A stretch of 64,000 nucleotides of DNA from Xanthomonas boreopolis (GCA_014654535.1 BNBA01000010.1:1-64000); one strand, 5' to 3'; numbered from the stretch's first letter, positions 32,756 to 41,465 are shown. The notes: generated by a model from the letters alone, not told the origin. Made by a program: numbers and translations.

Positions 32756-33942
32756 GCGGCCCCACGTCCGGATCGCCGTCCGCCGGCCACCATCCGCTGC
32801 TGCGCCGCCGCGATGGCCACCATGCCCGGGTCGGTTACGAAGAGCTTTTCTTCGACCTGGTCTACGTCTTCGCCGTCACCCAGCTCAGCCACCAGCTGCT
32901 GCACCACCTGAGCCCGGCGGGCGTCCTGGAGGCGCTCGTCCTGTGGTTCGCGGTATGGCTCGGCTGGCAGTACACCTGCTGGGTCACCAACTGGTTCGAT
33001 CCGGAAACCCCGCGCATCCGCGGCCTGCTGTTCGCCACCATGCTGCTGGGGCTGGCGATGGCCGCCAGCATCCCCCAGGCCTTCGGCGACCGGGGCCTGG
33101 TATTCGCCGGCTGCTATGCCGCGATGCAGGTGGGGCGCACGGCGTTCATCGTGCTGCAGCTGCCGTCCTCCCATCCGCTGTCGCCGAACTACCGGCGCAT
33201 GCTCGGCTGGGTGTCCATCTCGGCCGTGTTCTGGATCGCCGGCGGGCTGGCCGAGCACGGCATGCGGATCGCGTTGTGGTGCATCGCGGTGCTGTGCGAA
33301 TACGTCTCGCCCATGTTCGGTTTCGCGCTGCCTGGGTTGGGACGTTCGCGGACGCGCGAATGGACCATCGAGGGCGGCCATCTGGCCGAACGCTGCCAGT
33401 TGTTCGTGATCGTCGCGCTGGGCGAGACCCTGCTCGCCAGCGGCGCGGTGCTGGCGGACGCGCCGGCCTGGGACGGCGGGATCGTGCTCGCGCTGCTGGC
33501 GACCTTCGTCGGCACGCTTGCGCTGTGGTGGTTGTACTTCGGCACGTCCAGCAAGGACGCGACCGCCGCCATCGTCCACTCCGACGACCCCGGGCGCATG
33601 GGCGCGTACTTCCACTACATCCACGCCATCCTGGTGGCGGGCGTGATCGCCTCGGCGGTCGGCAACGATGTGGTGATGGCGCATCCGTACGGCCGCCCGG
33701 ACCTCGCGCAGGTCGCGGTGCTGATCGCCGGCCCGGCGATCTACCTGCTCGGCAGCGCCGTGTACAAGAAGGTCGTGTACGGCACGGTGCCGCGATCGCA
33801 CGTGGTCGGCGCCGTGGCGTTGCTGGCGTCGGCGCCGCTCGCCCCGGCGACCAACCTGCTGGTCATGGGCTGGCTGACGCTCGCCATCATGCTGGCGGTG
33901 GCCGCGTGGGAGCTGCGCGCGCGCCGCGGCCGGCCGGCGTGA
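32752..33942 (+). CDS. ltrA: Low temperature requirement A (LtrA) family membrane protein
   Basis: A 396-residue LtrA-family protein with about 11-12 helices. The family signature 'YEELFFDLVYVFAVTQLSH' is at residues about 29-47, with 'VILGETLLASG'-type 'VIVALGETLLASGAVL' in the middle. Biochemical function is not established. Start ATG 32752 is preferred over the longer open frame because of the coupling to the small upstream gene. Confidence 0.9.
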   Translation: MSGPTSGSPSAGHHPLLRRRDGHHARVGYEELFFDLVYVFAVTQLSHQLLHHLSPAGVLEALVLWFAVWLGWQYTCWVTNWFDPETPRIRGLLFATMLLGLAMAASIPQAFGDRGLVFAGCYAAMQVGRTAFIVLQLPSSHPLSPNYRRMLGWVSISAVFWIAGGLAEHGMRIALWCIAVLCEYVSPMFGFALPGLGRSRTREWTIEGGHLAERCQLFVIVALGETLLASGAVLADAPAWDGGIVLALLATFVGTLALWWLYFGTSSKDATAAIVHSDDPGRMGAYFHYIHAILVAGVIASAVGNDVVMAHPYGRPDLAQVAVLIAGPAIYLLGSAVYKKVVYGTVPRSHVVGAVALLASAPLAPATNLLVMGWLTLAIMLAVAAWELRARRGRPA

Positions 33943-34135
33943 GCCGCCGGCCGGGCGTGTCGGCGCTCCGGGCCACGGCGTTCACTACTCCGCCATGGCT
34001 TCGTCGCCCGACTGGTTGCCGATGGCCGTGGAGGTGCGGGTGCCCGTGGCGGCGCGGATTCCGGGACGGGAGACGCTTTCCGGTCCGTTCATGCCGGCGA
34101 CGGTAGGGTGCGCGTGACCTGGACGGAGACCTGCA

Positions 34136-34594
34136 ATGAAGCTTCTTTCGATAGCCGGCGCGTTGACGCTCGCCTTCTCCGGTGCCGCCGGCGCCGACGA
34201 GCGTTGGCAGGATGGCCGCGAAGCGGACAAGGACCGCGCGGAGGCCTGGCGCGAGTACGAGAAGGACCGCCGCGAGGCGATGCGCGAGTCTGAGAAGGAT
34301 CGGCGCGAGGCCGAGCGGGAATACTGGAAGGACCGTCGCGAGGCCGAACGCGAGTACGAGAAGGATCGCCGGGAAGCGATGAAGGCGCGGGCCAAGGCCG
34401 AACGGCGCTGGGCGCGCGGCGAGCATATCCCGCGCGAGTACCTGGTGGAGCGCTACTACGTCCGCGATTACCGTGCGTACGACCTGGCGCCGCCGCCGCC
34501 CGGCTATACCTGGGTGCGCCCGGATCCCCGCGACGACGAGTACTACATGGTCCAGCTCGCCACCGGCGTGATCGCGCAGATCCTGGGGCAATAG
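34136..34594 (+). CDS. Exported charged-repeat protein (RcnB/CigR-like C-terminus)
   Basis: A 152-residue protein with a signal peptide (to 'SGAAGA'). The middle is built from four tandem 11-residue units of the type [Y/S]-[E/W]-KDRREA-x-RE (about residues 40-84), alternating Lys/Arg and Glu like a long charged helix. The C-terminus has 'IPREYLVERYYVRDYRAYDL' and 'GYTWVRPD...YMVQLATGVI', the pattern of RcnB/CigR-type periplasmic proteins. GGAG precedes the ATG. A role in metal or envelope stress is only suggested. Confidence 0.75.
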   Translation: MKLLSIAGALTLAFSGAAGADERWQDGREADKDRAEAWREYEKDRREAMRESEKDRREAEREYWKDRREAEREYEKDRREAMKARAKAERRWARGEHIPREYLVERYYVRDYRAYDLAPPPPGYTWVRPDPRDDEYYMVQLATGVIAQILGQ

Positions 34595-34644
34595 CTCCCG
34601 GCCGCATGCTCGGAGGGACGTACGCTTCGATGGCGGGCGCGTGG

Positions 34645-35151
34645 CTATCCGGCGCCGTCCGGATGCCGCTCGCGACACCGCCGGCAGGTACCGGCCACTT
34701 CCAGCGCGTGCGTGGCCGGGGTGAATCCGGCGATGTGCGCGCCGGCGATCAGCTCGCTGCGCAACGCCGGGCCTTCCAGCGTCGCCACGCCTGCACATCG
34801 CTCGCAGACGAGGAAGGTGCAGCTCCAGGCCGGGCCTGGCGGGCGCAGCATGAAGGCATTGATGGTGTTGAGCTTCACCGCCCAGCCTTGGGCCTGCAGG
34901 AACTCCAGGGCGCGATAGACGGCGGCGGGGCCGGCCTTGGGATGCGACCGGCGGATGCTGTCAAGCAGGGCGTAGGCCTTCAGCGGACCGTCGGCTTCGG
35001 CCAGCAGCCGGAGCACGCGCAGGCGCGATGCGGTCAGCTTGAGCCCGCGCCGCTGGCAGTGTTGCTGGACGGCCAGGATCCGCTGTTGCGCGCGCGCCGA
35101 AGGCGCGTGGTTTTCCAGGTGCGGGCTGGGTTGGGACAGGGCGTGGATCAT
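34645..35151 (-). CDS. zur: Zinc uptake regulator Zur (Fur family)
   Basis: A 168-residue Fur-family repressor that shuts zinc-uptake genes when Zn(II) is plentiful. It has a winged helix ('LKLTASRLRVLRLL', 'AVYRALEFLQAQGW') and two CxxC pairs forming the structural zinc site: C116/C119 ('VCERC') and C156/C159 ('CRRC'). It is the third gene after the His-rich receptor and the methyltransferase on the same strand, which supports Zur rather than Fur or PerR. Start ATG at 35151. Confidence 0.85.
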   Translation of the reverse strand: MIHALSQPSPHLENHAPSARAQQRILAVQQHCQRRGLKLTASRLRVLRLLAEADGPLKAYALLDSIRRSHPKAGPAAVYRALEFLQAQGWAVKLNTINAFMLRPPGPAWSCTFLVCERCAGVATLEGPALRSELIAGAHIAGFTPATHALEVAGTCRRCRERHPDGAG

Positions 35152-35179
35152 GCGTGCATGGGCCGCGGCCGTCCAAGGC

Positions 35180-35929
35180 TCAGGTGGGTTCGGCCACGAC
35201 CACGTAATCGTGCCCGTGCCGCAATCCGCCGAGCCGTTGCGATAGGGCCAGCGCACGCGCCTGCAAATCGGCCACGTGGCGCAGCAGCTCCACCGCCAGG
35301 CGGCGGTCGGCCAGCTTGCCGGTGGCTTGGCTGCACATCGCCAGCTGGCTGTGGATGAAGCGCGGGCCGTAGGTGATCGGAACCAACTCGGCATCGGCCA
35401 CGCGGAAGCCGGCCGCTTCCAGGCTGCGCAGCGTCCAGTCCAGCGGGTACTCGCGGTACGGGCTGTCGCCGGACAGCAGTAGGCAGGCATCGCGCAGGCG
35501 GCCGATCTCGTTGATCGTCCGCCCGGCGTCGTCGTCCGGCCGGCCGTGGATGTACGGTTGCAGGCCGATCACGTACAGCCGCCTGACCACCAGCGGGCGC
35601 AGGCGCGCGAACAGCCGGTCCTGCCAGTACGGCGCGAAGCCCTCGATGGCACCCAGCAGGTAGTCGGCCAGCACCACGTCGAAGCGCTCGCCGGCCAGCA
35701 ACGCCGGGTCCATCCAGTTGCCCACGAGCAGCGCGTCCTGTTCGCGCGGCGGTCGCTCCATCGCCTGCCGGGTCTTTTCCAGCATCTGCGGGGCGCCGGT
35801 CACCGCGGTCCAGCGGTCGCAATCCAATGCCTGCAGCCAGCGCATGGAGGCCGGCCCGGTGCCGGCATCCAGCACCGAGCCCCACGGCCGGTGGCCGTGG
35901 AGCCGGGCGACGCGTTCGTACAAGGTCAC
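35180..35929 (-). CDS. Class I SAM-dependent methyltransferase in the zinc operon
   Basis: About 249 residues from GTG 35929. 'WGSVLDAGTGPASMRWL' is the SAM-binding glycine loop, followed by 'RFDVVLADYLLGAIEGF' (motif II region). It starts 11 bp after the ZnuD-like receptor stop and ends 28 bp before zur, so all three are likely one operon. Its substrate is unknown; a link to zincophore or metal-ligand modification is a guess from position. Confidence 0.75.
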   Translation of the reverse strand: MTLYERVARLHGHRPWGSVLDAGTGPASMRWLQALDCDRWTAVTGAPQMLEKTRQAMERPPREQDALLVGNWMDPALLAGERFDVVLADYLLGAIEGFAPYWQDRLFARLRPLVVRRLYVIGLQPYIHGRPDDDAGRTINEIGRLRDACLLLSGDSPYREYPLDWTLRSLEAAGFRVADAELVPITYGPRFIHSQLAMCSQATGKLADRRLAVELLRHVADLQARALALSQRLGGLRHGHDYVVVAEPT

Positions 35930-35940
35930 CGGGCGCTGCC

Positions 35941-38046
35941 TCAGAACGCGTAGCTGAAGCCGACGGTCACGTTGCGGCCGGGCAGCGGCACGGTGCTGGC
36001 CAGGAACGAGGCGTGGTTCCAGACCTGCTCGTCGAGCAGGTTGCTGCCGCGCACGAACACCCGGCTGTCGCCGTACGGCAGGCGGTAGGACACGGCCAGG
36101 TTGAGCATGTCGTAGGCCGGCGATTCCACTTCGTAGTCGGCGATGTGGGTCTGGCGGTTGACCCGGTACAGCTCCAGTTCGCCCTCGAACGCGCCCATGG
36201 CCAGGTTGGCGCGGCCGCCGAAGCGCGCCGCCGGGATGCGCGGCACGTCGCCGCCGCCGTCGGCGAAGCGCGCGCGGGTGCGGTCGCCGAACACGGTGAC
36301 CGACAGGTGGTCGTTGAGCTGCAGGCCCAGTTCGGCCTCGATGCCGCGGAACTCGGCGTCGGCCTGGGTGTACTTGATCAGCCGGAAGGCTTCGTACTGG
36401 TCCAGCGTGCGCGCGTAGATGTAGTCGTCCACGTCGTTGGCGAACGCGCCCAGGCTGAACGTCACCGGGCCTTCGGTCTTGCGCAGCATCAGCTCGGCGT
36501 TCCTGGAGGTCTCCTTGGCATAGCCGGCGTCGTTGGCCGCGCCGCCGCAGGTCAGCGCGCTCGGCAACAGGCCGCACTCGTAGGTGTTGGTGGCCATGTG
36601 GATGCCGCGGGCGTACAGCTCCTGCGCGTGCGGCAGGCGCTGCGAGCGCGACAGCGAGAAGGTCAGCGACAGGTCCGGGCGGAACGACCAGATCGCCGCG
36701 CCGGAGAACGAGCTGGCGGTATCGTCGAACTTGGGCCGGTTGCGCGCGTCGTTGCGCGGCTGGTGCACCAGCCATTCGTGGCGGCCGCCCAGTTCGAAGT
36801 GCCACCGGTCGTTCAGTTCGAAGTGCTCGACCAGGAACACGCCGGTGGAGCGGGTGTCCACGGTGGGCAGGAACGCTTCCACGCCGGTGGCGCTGAAGGT
36901 GGTGTCGGCGTGCTGCACGCCGAACACGCCGGTCCAGCGGCCGATCGGCACGTGTTCCAGCTCCACGCGGCTGTCGTAGCCCTTGTTGCGGAAGGTGGTG
37001 GCGACCTCTTCGCCGTCCATCTCGTCGTGGCTGTAGTCGGTATGGTTGGCACGGAATCGGATGCGGCCGATGCCCGGGAACGGATCGGCATATTCGCCGC
37101 GCAGGTCGACGCGCTTGCTGGTCAGGTTGATCGCCGCCACGTGCTCGTGGTCATGGTCGTGTTCGTGCGAGTGGTCGTGGCCTTCTTCGGCGGCATGGTC
37201 GTGCGAGCCGCAGTGCAGCGCGCTGCCGTGCGGGTGGCAGCCTTCGTACTCGTGGCTGTGGCCGGGCAGCCCGTAATGGTCGTCGCGGTAGGAGTAGGCC
37301 AGGCCGACGTAGCCCTTGTCGGTGACCCAGCTGGCGCCGACGCTGCCGTTCTTCGAGCGGCTGAAGGTGGCGTCCACGCGCGATTCGTCCAGGTCCGGGG
37401 CACGGTAGTCGTCCGCGTCCTTGTACGAGCCTTCGGCATGCAGCACGAGGTGGTCGCCGAGCTGGCCGGTGATCGCGCCGGCGGCCACGCGCTCGTCGGC
37501 CACCGAGTTGCCCCGCAGCAGCAGGCGTCCCTCCAGGCCGTTGTCCGGAAGGCGGCCGGGGATCTTGTTGTCCAGCACGTTGACCACGCCGCCGATGGCA
37601 CCGCCGCCGTACAGCAGGGTGGCCGGACCGCGCAGCACTTCGATGCGCTCGCCCAGCAGCGGGTCCACGGTGACGGCGTGGTCGGGCGAGATGTCCGAGG
37701 CATCGAGCACGGCCGAGCTGTCGGAGAGCACCTTCACCCGCGGCGCGGTCTGGCCGCGGATCATCGGGCGGCCCGCGCCGGCGCCGAAGGTGTCGGCCCG
37801 CACGCCGGGCAGGCCGTCGAGCACTTCGCCCAGGGTGCCGCCGCCCTGCTCGATCTTCTCGGCACCGATCACGCTGACCGGCGAGGCGATCTTGTTGGCG
37901 GCTTCCTGCATGCCCGTGACCTGGATCGTGTCCAGCGTGGCCGGCGGGGGCGTGGCGGTTTCGGCGTGCGCGCGCTGCGCGATCAGGCCGGTGGCGAGCA
38001 GCGCGACGGCGATGCTGGCGGAGAGGGAGGTACGGGAAGTCGTCAT
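35941..38046 (-). CDS. znuD: ZnuD-like zinc TonB-dependent receptor
   Basis: A 701-residue outer-membrane receptor: signal peptide ('...IAQRAHAE'), TonB box 'DTIQVTG', plug with 'MIRGQTAPRVKVLSDSSAVLDAS' in part and 'IEVLRGPATLLYGGGAIGGVVNV', and a barrel ending 'VTVGFSYAF'. Residues about 259-302 form an external loop with about 14 His plus Cys ('GHSHEYEGCHPHG', 'HDHAAEEGHDHSHEHDHDHE'), characteristic of ZnuD zinc receptors. Zur is encoded two genes downstream, and a perfect Zur-type palindrome lies about 90 bp upstream. Confidence 0.9.
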   Translation of the reverse strand: MTTSRTSLSASIAVALLATGLIAQRAHAETATPPPATLDTIQVTGMQEAANKIASPVSVIGAEKIEQGGGTLGEVLDGLPGVRADTFGAGAGRPMIRGQTAPRVKVLSDSSAVLDASDISPDHAVTVDPLLGERIEVLRGPATLLYGGGAIGGVVNVLDNKIPGRLPDNGLEGRLLLRGNSVADERVAAGAITGQLGDHLVLHAEGSYKDADDYRAPDLDESRVDATFSRSKNGSVGASWVTDKGYVGLAYSYRDDHYGLPGHSHEYEGCHPHGSALHCGSHDHAAEEGHDHSHEHDHDHEHVAAINLTSKRVDLRGEYADPFPGIGRIRFRANHTDYSHDEMDGEEVATTFRNKGYDSRVELEHVPIGRWTGVFGVQHADTTFSATGVEAFLPTVDTRSTGVFLVEHFELNDRWHFELGGRHEWLVHQPRNDARNRPKFDDTASSFSGAAIWSFRPDLSLTFSLSRSQRLPHAQELYARGIHMATNTYECGLLPSALTCGGAANDAGYAKETSRNAELMLRKTEGPVTFSLGAFANDVDDYIYARTLDQYEAFRLIKYTQADAEFRGIEAELGLQLNDHLSVTVFGDRTRARFADGGGDVPRIPAARFGGRANLAMGAFEGELELYRVNRQTHIADYEVESPAYDMLNLAVSYRLPYGDSRVFVRGSNLLDEQVWNHASFLASTVPLPGRNVTVGFSYAF

Positions 38047-38133
38047 GCGGTTTCCATGGCTATCAGTGACGCCGGCAGCGGCGAGAGAGGGGCCGACGAC
38101 GGGCGGCCTGCCGGCCTATTCCGTCGGGTATAA

Positions 38134-38147
38134 AATGTTATAACATT
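38134..38147 (-). promoter_or_regulatory. Zur box
   Basis: AATGTTATAACATT is a perfect 14-bp palindrome 88-101 bp upstream of the ZnuD-like start, matching the AT-rich core (TGTTATAACA-like) of gammaproteobacterial Zur boxes. Confidence 0.7.
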
Positions 38148-38320
38148 GCAATACGTGGGATGCCAAGGCATTTGCTGCAACATCGCGGCGCGGAGCCGCT
38201 GGCGCCCGGGTGCCGGCGTGGCTGGCAAAAAAAGACAGGCCGGGAGGCAACGCGTGTGCAGCGGCCATGGGTTCCGGCGATCCGCCGGCGGCGAACCGCG
38301 GGCCGGCGGGAGCGGTTGAT

Positions 38321-38947
38321 CTACTGCAGGCGCTCGCAGCGATCGACCAGCGTGGCCACGATGCGCGGCACCAGCTGCTTGCGGCGTTCGTGGTAGTCGC
38401 GCAGGGCGGATTTCAGGGCGGGCATGTCGCGCTGCCGCCAATACCGGTTCAGTTCCGAGATTTCCTCGTGCGCATGGCCGATCAGGTCCTGCTTGGCGCG
38501 GCGTACCGGCGCCAGCTTGTCGTTGGCCTGCTTGACCGCCTGGTGCAACGAGCGGTGCGCCGTGGCGCGGGCGATCGCGTCGAACAGCTTCCACGTCAAC
38601 TTGGCCACGTCGTGCTCCGCCGGCGCCGGATCCAACCTCCCGGCCTCCGTGCTGGGCGCGACGCCGATGTCGCAGGCCATCAGCAGCAGGCGCTGCATCC
38701 AGTCGTAAAGGTCGCGCAACGCGACCTCGCCGAGCAGCGGCACGTGCAATCCGCCGCGCGCATGGTCGGAGACCAGGCCTTCGCCGACCAGGCGATACAA
38801 CGCGAACCGCACGGGCGTGGCGCTGGTGTCGAACTCCGCGGCCAGCCTGGCCGGGTCGATCCGCTGTCCGGGCGCGTAGCGTCCCGATTGCAATGCGCGC
38901 CTGAGCTGCCCGTACAGGAATGCACTCTTGGAGTGGATCGCGTTCAT
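38321..38947 (-). CDS. GntR family transcriptional regulator (copy 2)
   Basis: A 208-residue GntR/FCD protein, colinear with the one at 11038-11667 from the first residue (MNAIHSKSA) to the end ('ALRDYHERRK'). It has a winged helix at residues about 10-70 and an all-helical effector domain after. It is divergent from the peroxiredoxin gene at 39266. The near-palindrome CTGTC-GT-GACAG (38962-38973), 15 bp upstream, could be its own operator. Confidence 0.85.
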   Translation of the reverse strand: MNAIHSKSAFLYGQLRRALQSGRYAPGQRIDPARLAAEFDTSATPVRFALYRLVGEGLVSDHARGGLHVPLLGEVALRDLYDWMQRLLLMACDIGVAPSTEAGRLDPAPAEHDVAKLTWKLFDAIARATAHRSLHQAVKQANDKLAPVRRAKQDLIGHAHEEISELNRYWRQRDMPALKSALRDYHERRKQLVPRIVATLVDRCERLQ

Positions 38948-38961
38948 CGCCGAACTCCTCC

Positions 38962-38973
38962 CTGTCGTGACAG
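38962..38973. promoter_or_regulatory. Candidate GntR operator
   Basis: CTGTC-GT-GACAG, with a further half-site ACTGTCAC near 38998. It lies just upstream of GntR copy 2; the upstream sequences of the two gntR copies align partly (CATCGC..AACTCCT). Confidence 0.4.
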
Positions 38974-39265
38974 CCTCCTGAGCCGGATGGTAAGGGAACT
39001 GTCACATGGGCGGTGGCGACGGAGTTCGCAGTTGGGGACGATGCTGGCGGCGCGCGCCGGCAGGCCGTGCGAAGGGCGCGGCATGCGGCGGAATGCGTAT
39101 TCATCGCCGCATGCGAGAAGAACCCACGCCCAGGCTTGGCACCTATGGGCGCCAAGTCCCCCGCGATGGGCTTACGATTCGCCTCGGCAAGCTCCGCGCC
39201 CGCCGGATGCACCCAGCCTCATCGCCTCGTCCACGACCGCATCGCCTCCATCGAAGGAATCTCGC
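38974..39265. other. Intergenic stretch between gntR copy 2 and peroxiredoxin
   Basis: No credible gene. It holds the divergent promoters; no strong consensus boxes are seen. Confidence 0.4.
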
Positions 39266-39826
39266 ATGAAGACCATCAAGCATTTCGCCCGGCGCCTGGC
39301 CATCGCGCTGGTGGCCGGCCTCGCGCTGCCCGTCATGACCGCTTCCGCGGCGCTGCCGCGGGGCGCGACCGCGCCGGAGTTCAGCCTGCAGGCGGCGCTG
39401 GCCGGCAAGCCGACCACGTTCGACCTCAAGCAGGCGCTCAAGCGCGGGCCGGTGGTGCTGTACTTCTTCCCGGCCGCCTTCACTGCGGGCTGCACGATCG
39501 AGGCGCACCGCTTCGCCGAGGCGACGCCGGAGTTCGAGAAGCTGGGCGCGACCGTCGTGGGCGTCACGGCCGGCAACCTGGACCGCGTGGAGGAATTCTC
39601 CAGCGCCGAGTGCCGGGACAAGTTCGCCGTCGCCGCCGATCCGGGCGCGAAGGTGGCGGCGAAGTTCGACGCGACCATGCAGGCCGACGGCAAGACCTTG
39701 TCCAACCGCACCTCGTTCGTCATCGCGCCGGACGGCAAGATCCTGCTCAGCTACACGGACCGCAATCCGGAGAAGCACGTGCAGATGACGATGGACGCGG
39801 TGAAGGCGTACAAGGCCGGCAAGTAG
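39266..39826 (+). CDS. Exported peroxiredoxin (AhpC/TSA, BCP-like)
   Basis: A 186-residue thiol peroxidase with a signal peptide (to 'TASAALP'), so it is periplasmic. The peroxidatic Cys76 is in 'FFPAAFTAGCTIEAH', and Cys116 ('SSAECRDKF') may be the resolving residue. 'SFVIAPDGKILLSY' is the typical end strand. It removes peroxides using a thiol donor. A hairpin terminator follows. Confidence 0.9.
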   Translation: MKTIKHFARRLAIALVAGLALPVMTASAALPRGATAPEFSLQAALAGKPTTFDLKQALKRGPVVLYFFPAAFTAGCTIEAHRFAEATPEFEKLGATVVGVTAGNLDRVEEFSSAECRDKFAVAADPGAKVAAKFDATMQADGKTLSNRTSFVIAPDGKILLSYTDRNPEKHVQMTMDAVKAYKAGK

Positions 39827-39852
39827 GGCCGGGATCGAATGCGAGAACGTTG

Positions 39853-39879
39853 GCGGAAGGCCATGTACCGGCCTTCCGC
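39853..39879 (+). terminator. Hairpin terminator
   Basis: GCGGAAGGCC (39853-39862) and GGCCTTCCGC (39870-39879) form a perfect 10-bp stem with a 7-base loop after the peroxiredoxin. There is no U-tract; it also serves the convergent gene at 39897. Confidence 0.6.
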
Positions 39880-39896
39880 TGCGCGGCATGCGCTGG

Positions 39897-40190
39897 CTAC
39901 AAGCGTGCTCGGGAACCGGAAAGCAGGGTCCAGCAGGCCGTTGCAATGGCTTCCGCACCGGGATCGCCCCGGAGGCTGGAGCGGCCGGCGAGGTGGGCCC
40001 GCAGGTCTTCAAGCCAGGCGCGCCGGGTGCCGTGCGGATCGCGGACATAGATGTCGCACGCGAGCCGGATGACGGGATCCACTTCGTGGCGGAAGTTGAT
40101 CGCCGGGAGACTCCCGGCCTTGAACTCGGCTTTCCAGTGCCGGAGTTCCCGCTCTACATCGACAAGGTCCTTGTTTCGCGCGTGTTCCAT
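39897..40190 (-). CDS. Small hypothetical protein
   Basis: A 97-residue soluble protein with helical composition ('DLVDVERELRHWKAEFKAG', 'VIRLACDIYVRDPHG'). A strong ribosome-binding site (GGAGAACCTCC) precedes the ATG at 40190 and coding bias is good. No family recognised. Confidence 0.6.
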   Translation of the reverse strand: MEHARNKDLVDVERELRHWKAEFKAGSLPAINFRHEVDPVIRLACDIYVRDPHGTRRAWLEDLRAHLAGRSSLRGDPGAEAIATACWTLLSGSRARL

Positions 40191-40342
40191 GGAGGTTCTC
40201 CGGCAGGGCAGGCCACTCTATACCCGTCCGGGGCGCACTCCTGTTCATGGCCATCGTTCATCAATCGCGTTTCCTCATACATCGACGTAACGCTCCTGCG
40301 ACCACCGTGGCGTTGCAGCAATTGGCTGCAGTGGAGCGAGAA

Positions 40343-40570
40343 ATGAACAACACCGCGAACCAGGAAATCCTCTCCCGGCCCGATCCGCAAGGCCCCGGCA
40401 AGCAGAACCAGATGGAAGCCGATGAGCCGGGCAGCGACGACTCCAAGGACAAGCAGGGCCAGCCAGGGCAGCAACAACAGCAACAACATCAGGACGACGG
40501 GCAACGGAAGGATCGACAGAAACCCGGGACCGGCGGGAAAGACGAACCGGACCGCGATTCCCGCCGCTGA
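40343..40570 (+). CDS. Small disordered Gln/Asp/Lys-rich protein
   Basis: 75 residues starting 'MNNTANQEILSRPDPQG'. They are almost wholly polar, with a Gln run ('GQQQQQQHQ') and alternating charges. It is probably intrinsically disordered. GGAGCGAGAA precedes the ATG. Such hydrophilic small proteins are often desiccation or stress related, but no family was recognised. Confidence 0.5.
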   Translation: MNNTANQEILSRPDPQGPGKQNQMEADEPGSDDSKDKQGQPGQQQQQQHQDDGQRKDRQKPGTGGKDEPDRDSRR

Positions 40571-40630
40571 CGAGAACCGGGAAGAGCCGCGCACTGCGCG
40601 GCTTTCCTCCATGCAGGATGGACCGCCGCC

Positions 40631-40897
40631 ATGTCGTCTTATGCCCGCGCCGTAGATCTGATGACGAAGATCATGTACCAGTGCAGGCCACCGGAAACGA
40701 CGACGATGGCGCAATGCCGGGTTTGCCGTGCGCCGAGCCCAGGTGGCATGGAGTGCGCCCGATGCCTTACCGATGAGCTTGGCATCCTGATCGGCAACCG
40801 GGGGGCCGCGATGCAATGGTTCGGTTCGTTCCTGAAGGTGAAACAGGACGAGAGCCATGTGTTCCTGTGCGCCCGCCGCCAGGATGCGCGCCAGTAG
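40631..40897 (+). CDS. Small zinc-ribbon-like hypothetical protein
   Basis: Up to 88 residues. 'CRVC' and 'CARC' pairs twelve residues apart ('CRVCRAPSPGGMECARC') could bind one zinc ion. The start may be 40631, 40664 or 40706; no ribosome-binding site clearly decides. Function unknown. Confidence 0.4.
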   Translation: MSSYARAVDLMTKIMYQCRPPETTTMAQCRVCRAPSPGGMECARCLTDELGILIGNRGAAMQWFGSFLKVKQDESHVFLCARRQDARQ

Positions 40898-40968
40898 CCC
40901 ATCCGGCGGGTCGCAGCCGGGGATGACATTGCATTGACGTATGCTCGGGACTCACCTGGAGCATCGTC

Positions 40969-41184
40969 ATGTCTTTCCAGATCAGCATCTACGACAGAAA
41001 CGGGCTTGGCCTCCGCCTTCCTCATGGCTGGTGGATCGACCTGGATCGCGTGCTGCCCGCCTTGGTCAACGACGCGATGCGCATCGATCTTCCCGCGTCT
41101 TCGCTCACCGAGCACCCCGGCCTGGACCCGGAAATCCTCGAGGTTCTCCATCGCCGCATCGAAGGTGCGCAATGGCTAAGGTAG
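40969..41184 (+). CDS. Small hypothetical protein, coupled to the next gene
   Basis: 71 residues beginning 'MSFQISIYDRNGLGLRLPHG', with GGAG before the ATG. It overlaps the next ORF by 13 bp. Not recognised; coding-type codon use and tight coupling argue that it is real. Confidence 0.6.
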   Translation: MSFQISIYDRNGLGLRLPHGWWIDLDRVLPALVNDAMRIDLPASSLTEHPGLDPEILEVLHRRIEGAQWLR

Positions 41185-41465
41185 CTCGCTTGCCGCCGCC
41201 GGGCGTTCGCTGGCTGACGTTCCGCCTGCACAACGGCCAGTCCATCGGTCCTGCGAGATTGCAGGCGGTCTGGTCGGACGCCGCCGAGACGAACGATTGT
41301 TCGGTCCGCAGGGAACATGTGGAAGGCGCGGGCTATGTTTATGCGCTTTATGCGCCAAGCGGGTTGCGCCTGCCGCGGCGCGCGGAGCTGCGGATGAGGG
41401 CGCTCCTCGAAAGCGCGGGCTACGTCTTCACGATGGCGGCGTTGGCAGGCCGGGCGCCCGATTGA
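41172..41465 (+). CDS. Small hypothetical protein
   Basis: 97 residues with 'VRWLTFRLHNGQSIGPARLQ' and 'YVYALYAPSGLRLPRRAELR'. GAAGGTG precedes the ATG, which lies inside the 3' end of the upstream gene. Not recognised; probably the partner of the 71-residue protein. Confidence 0.6.
   Translation: MAKVARLPPPGVRWLTFRLHNGQSIGPARLQAVWSDAAETNDCSVRREHVEGAGYVYALYAPSGLRLPRRAELRMRALLESAGYVFTMAALAGRAPD

Noticed and set aside
33985..34092. 35-codon ORF on the - strand (MNGPESVSRP...)
   Set aside because: Too short, no clear ribosome-binding site or conserved pattern; could be real but cannot be supported.
34645..35490. Longer version of the Fur-family protein extended upstream to 35490
   Set aside because: The extension is an out-of-frame reading of the methyltransferase gene; ATG 35151 gives the normal Zur length.
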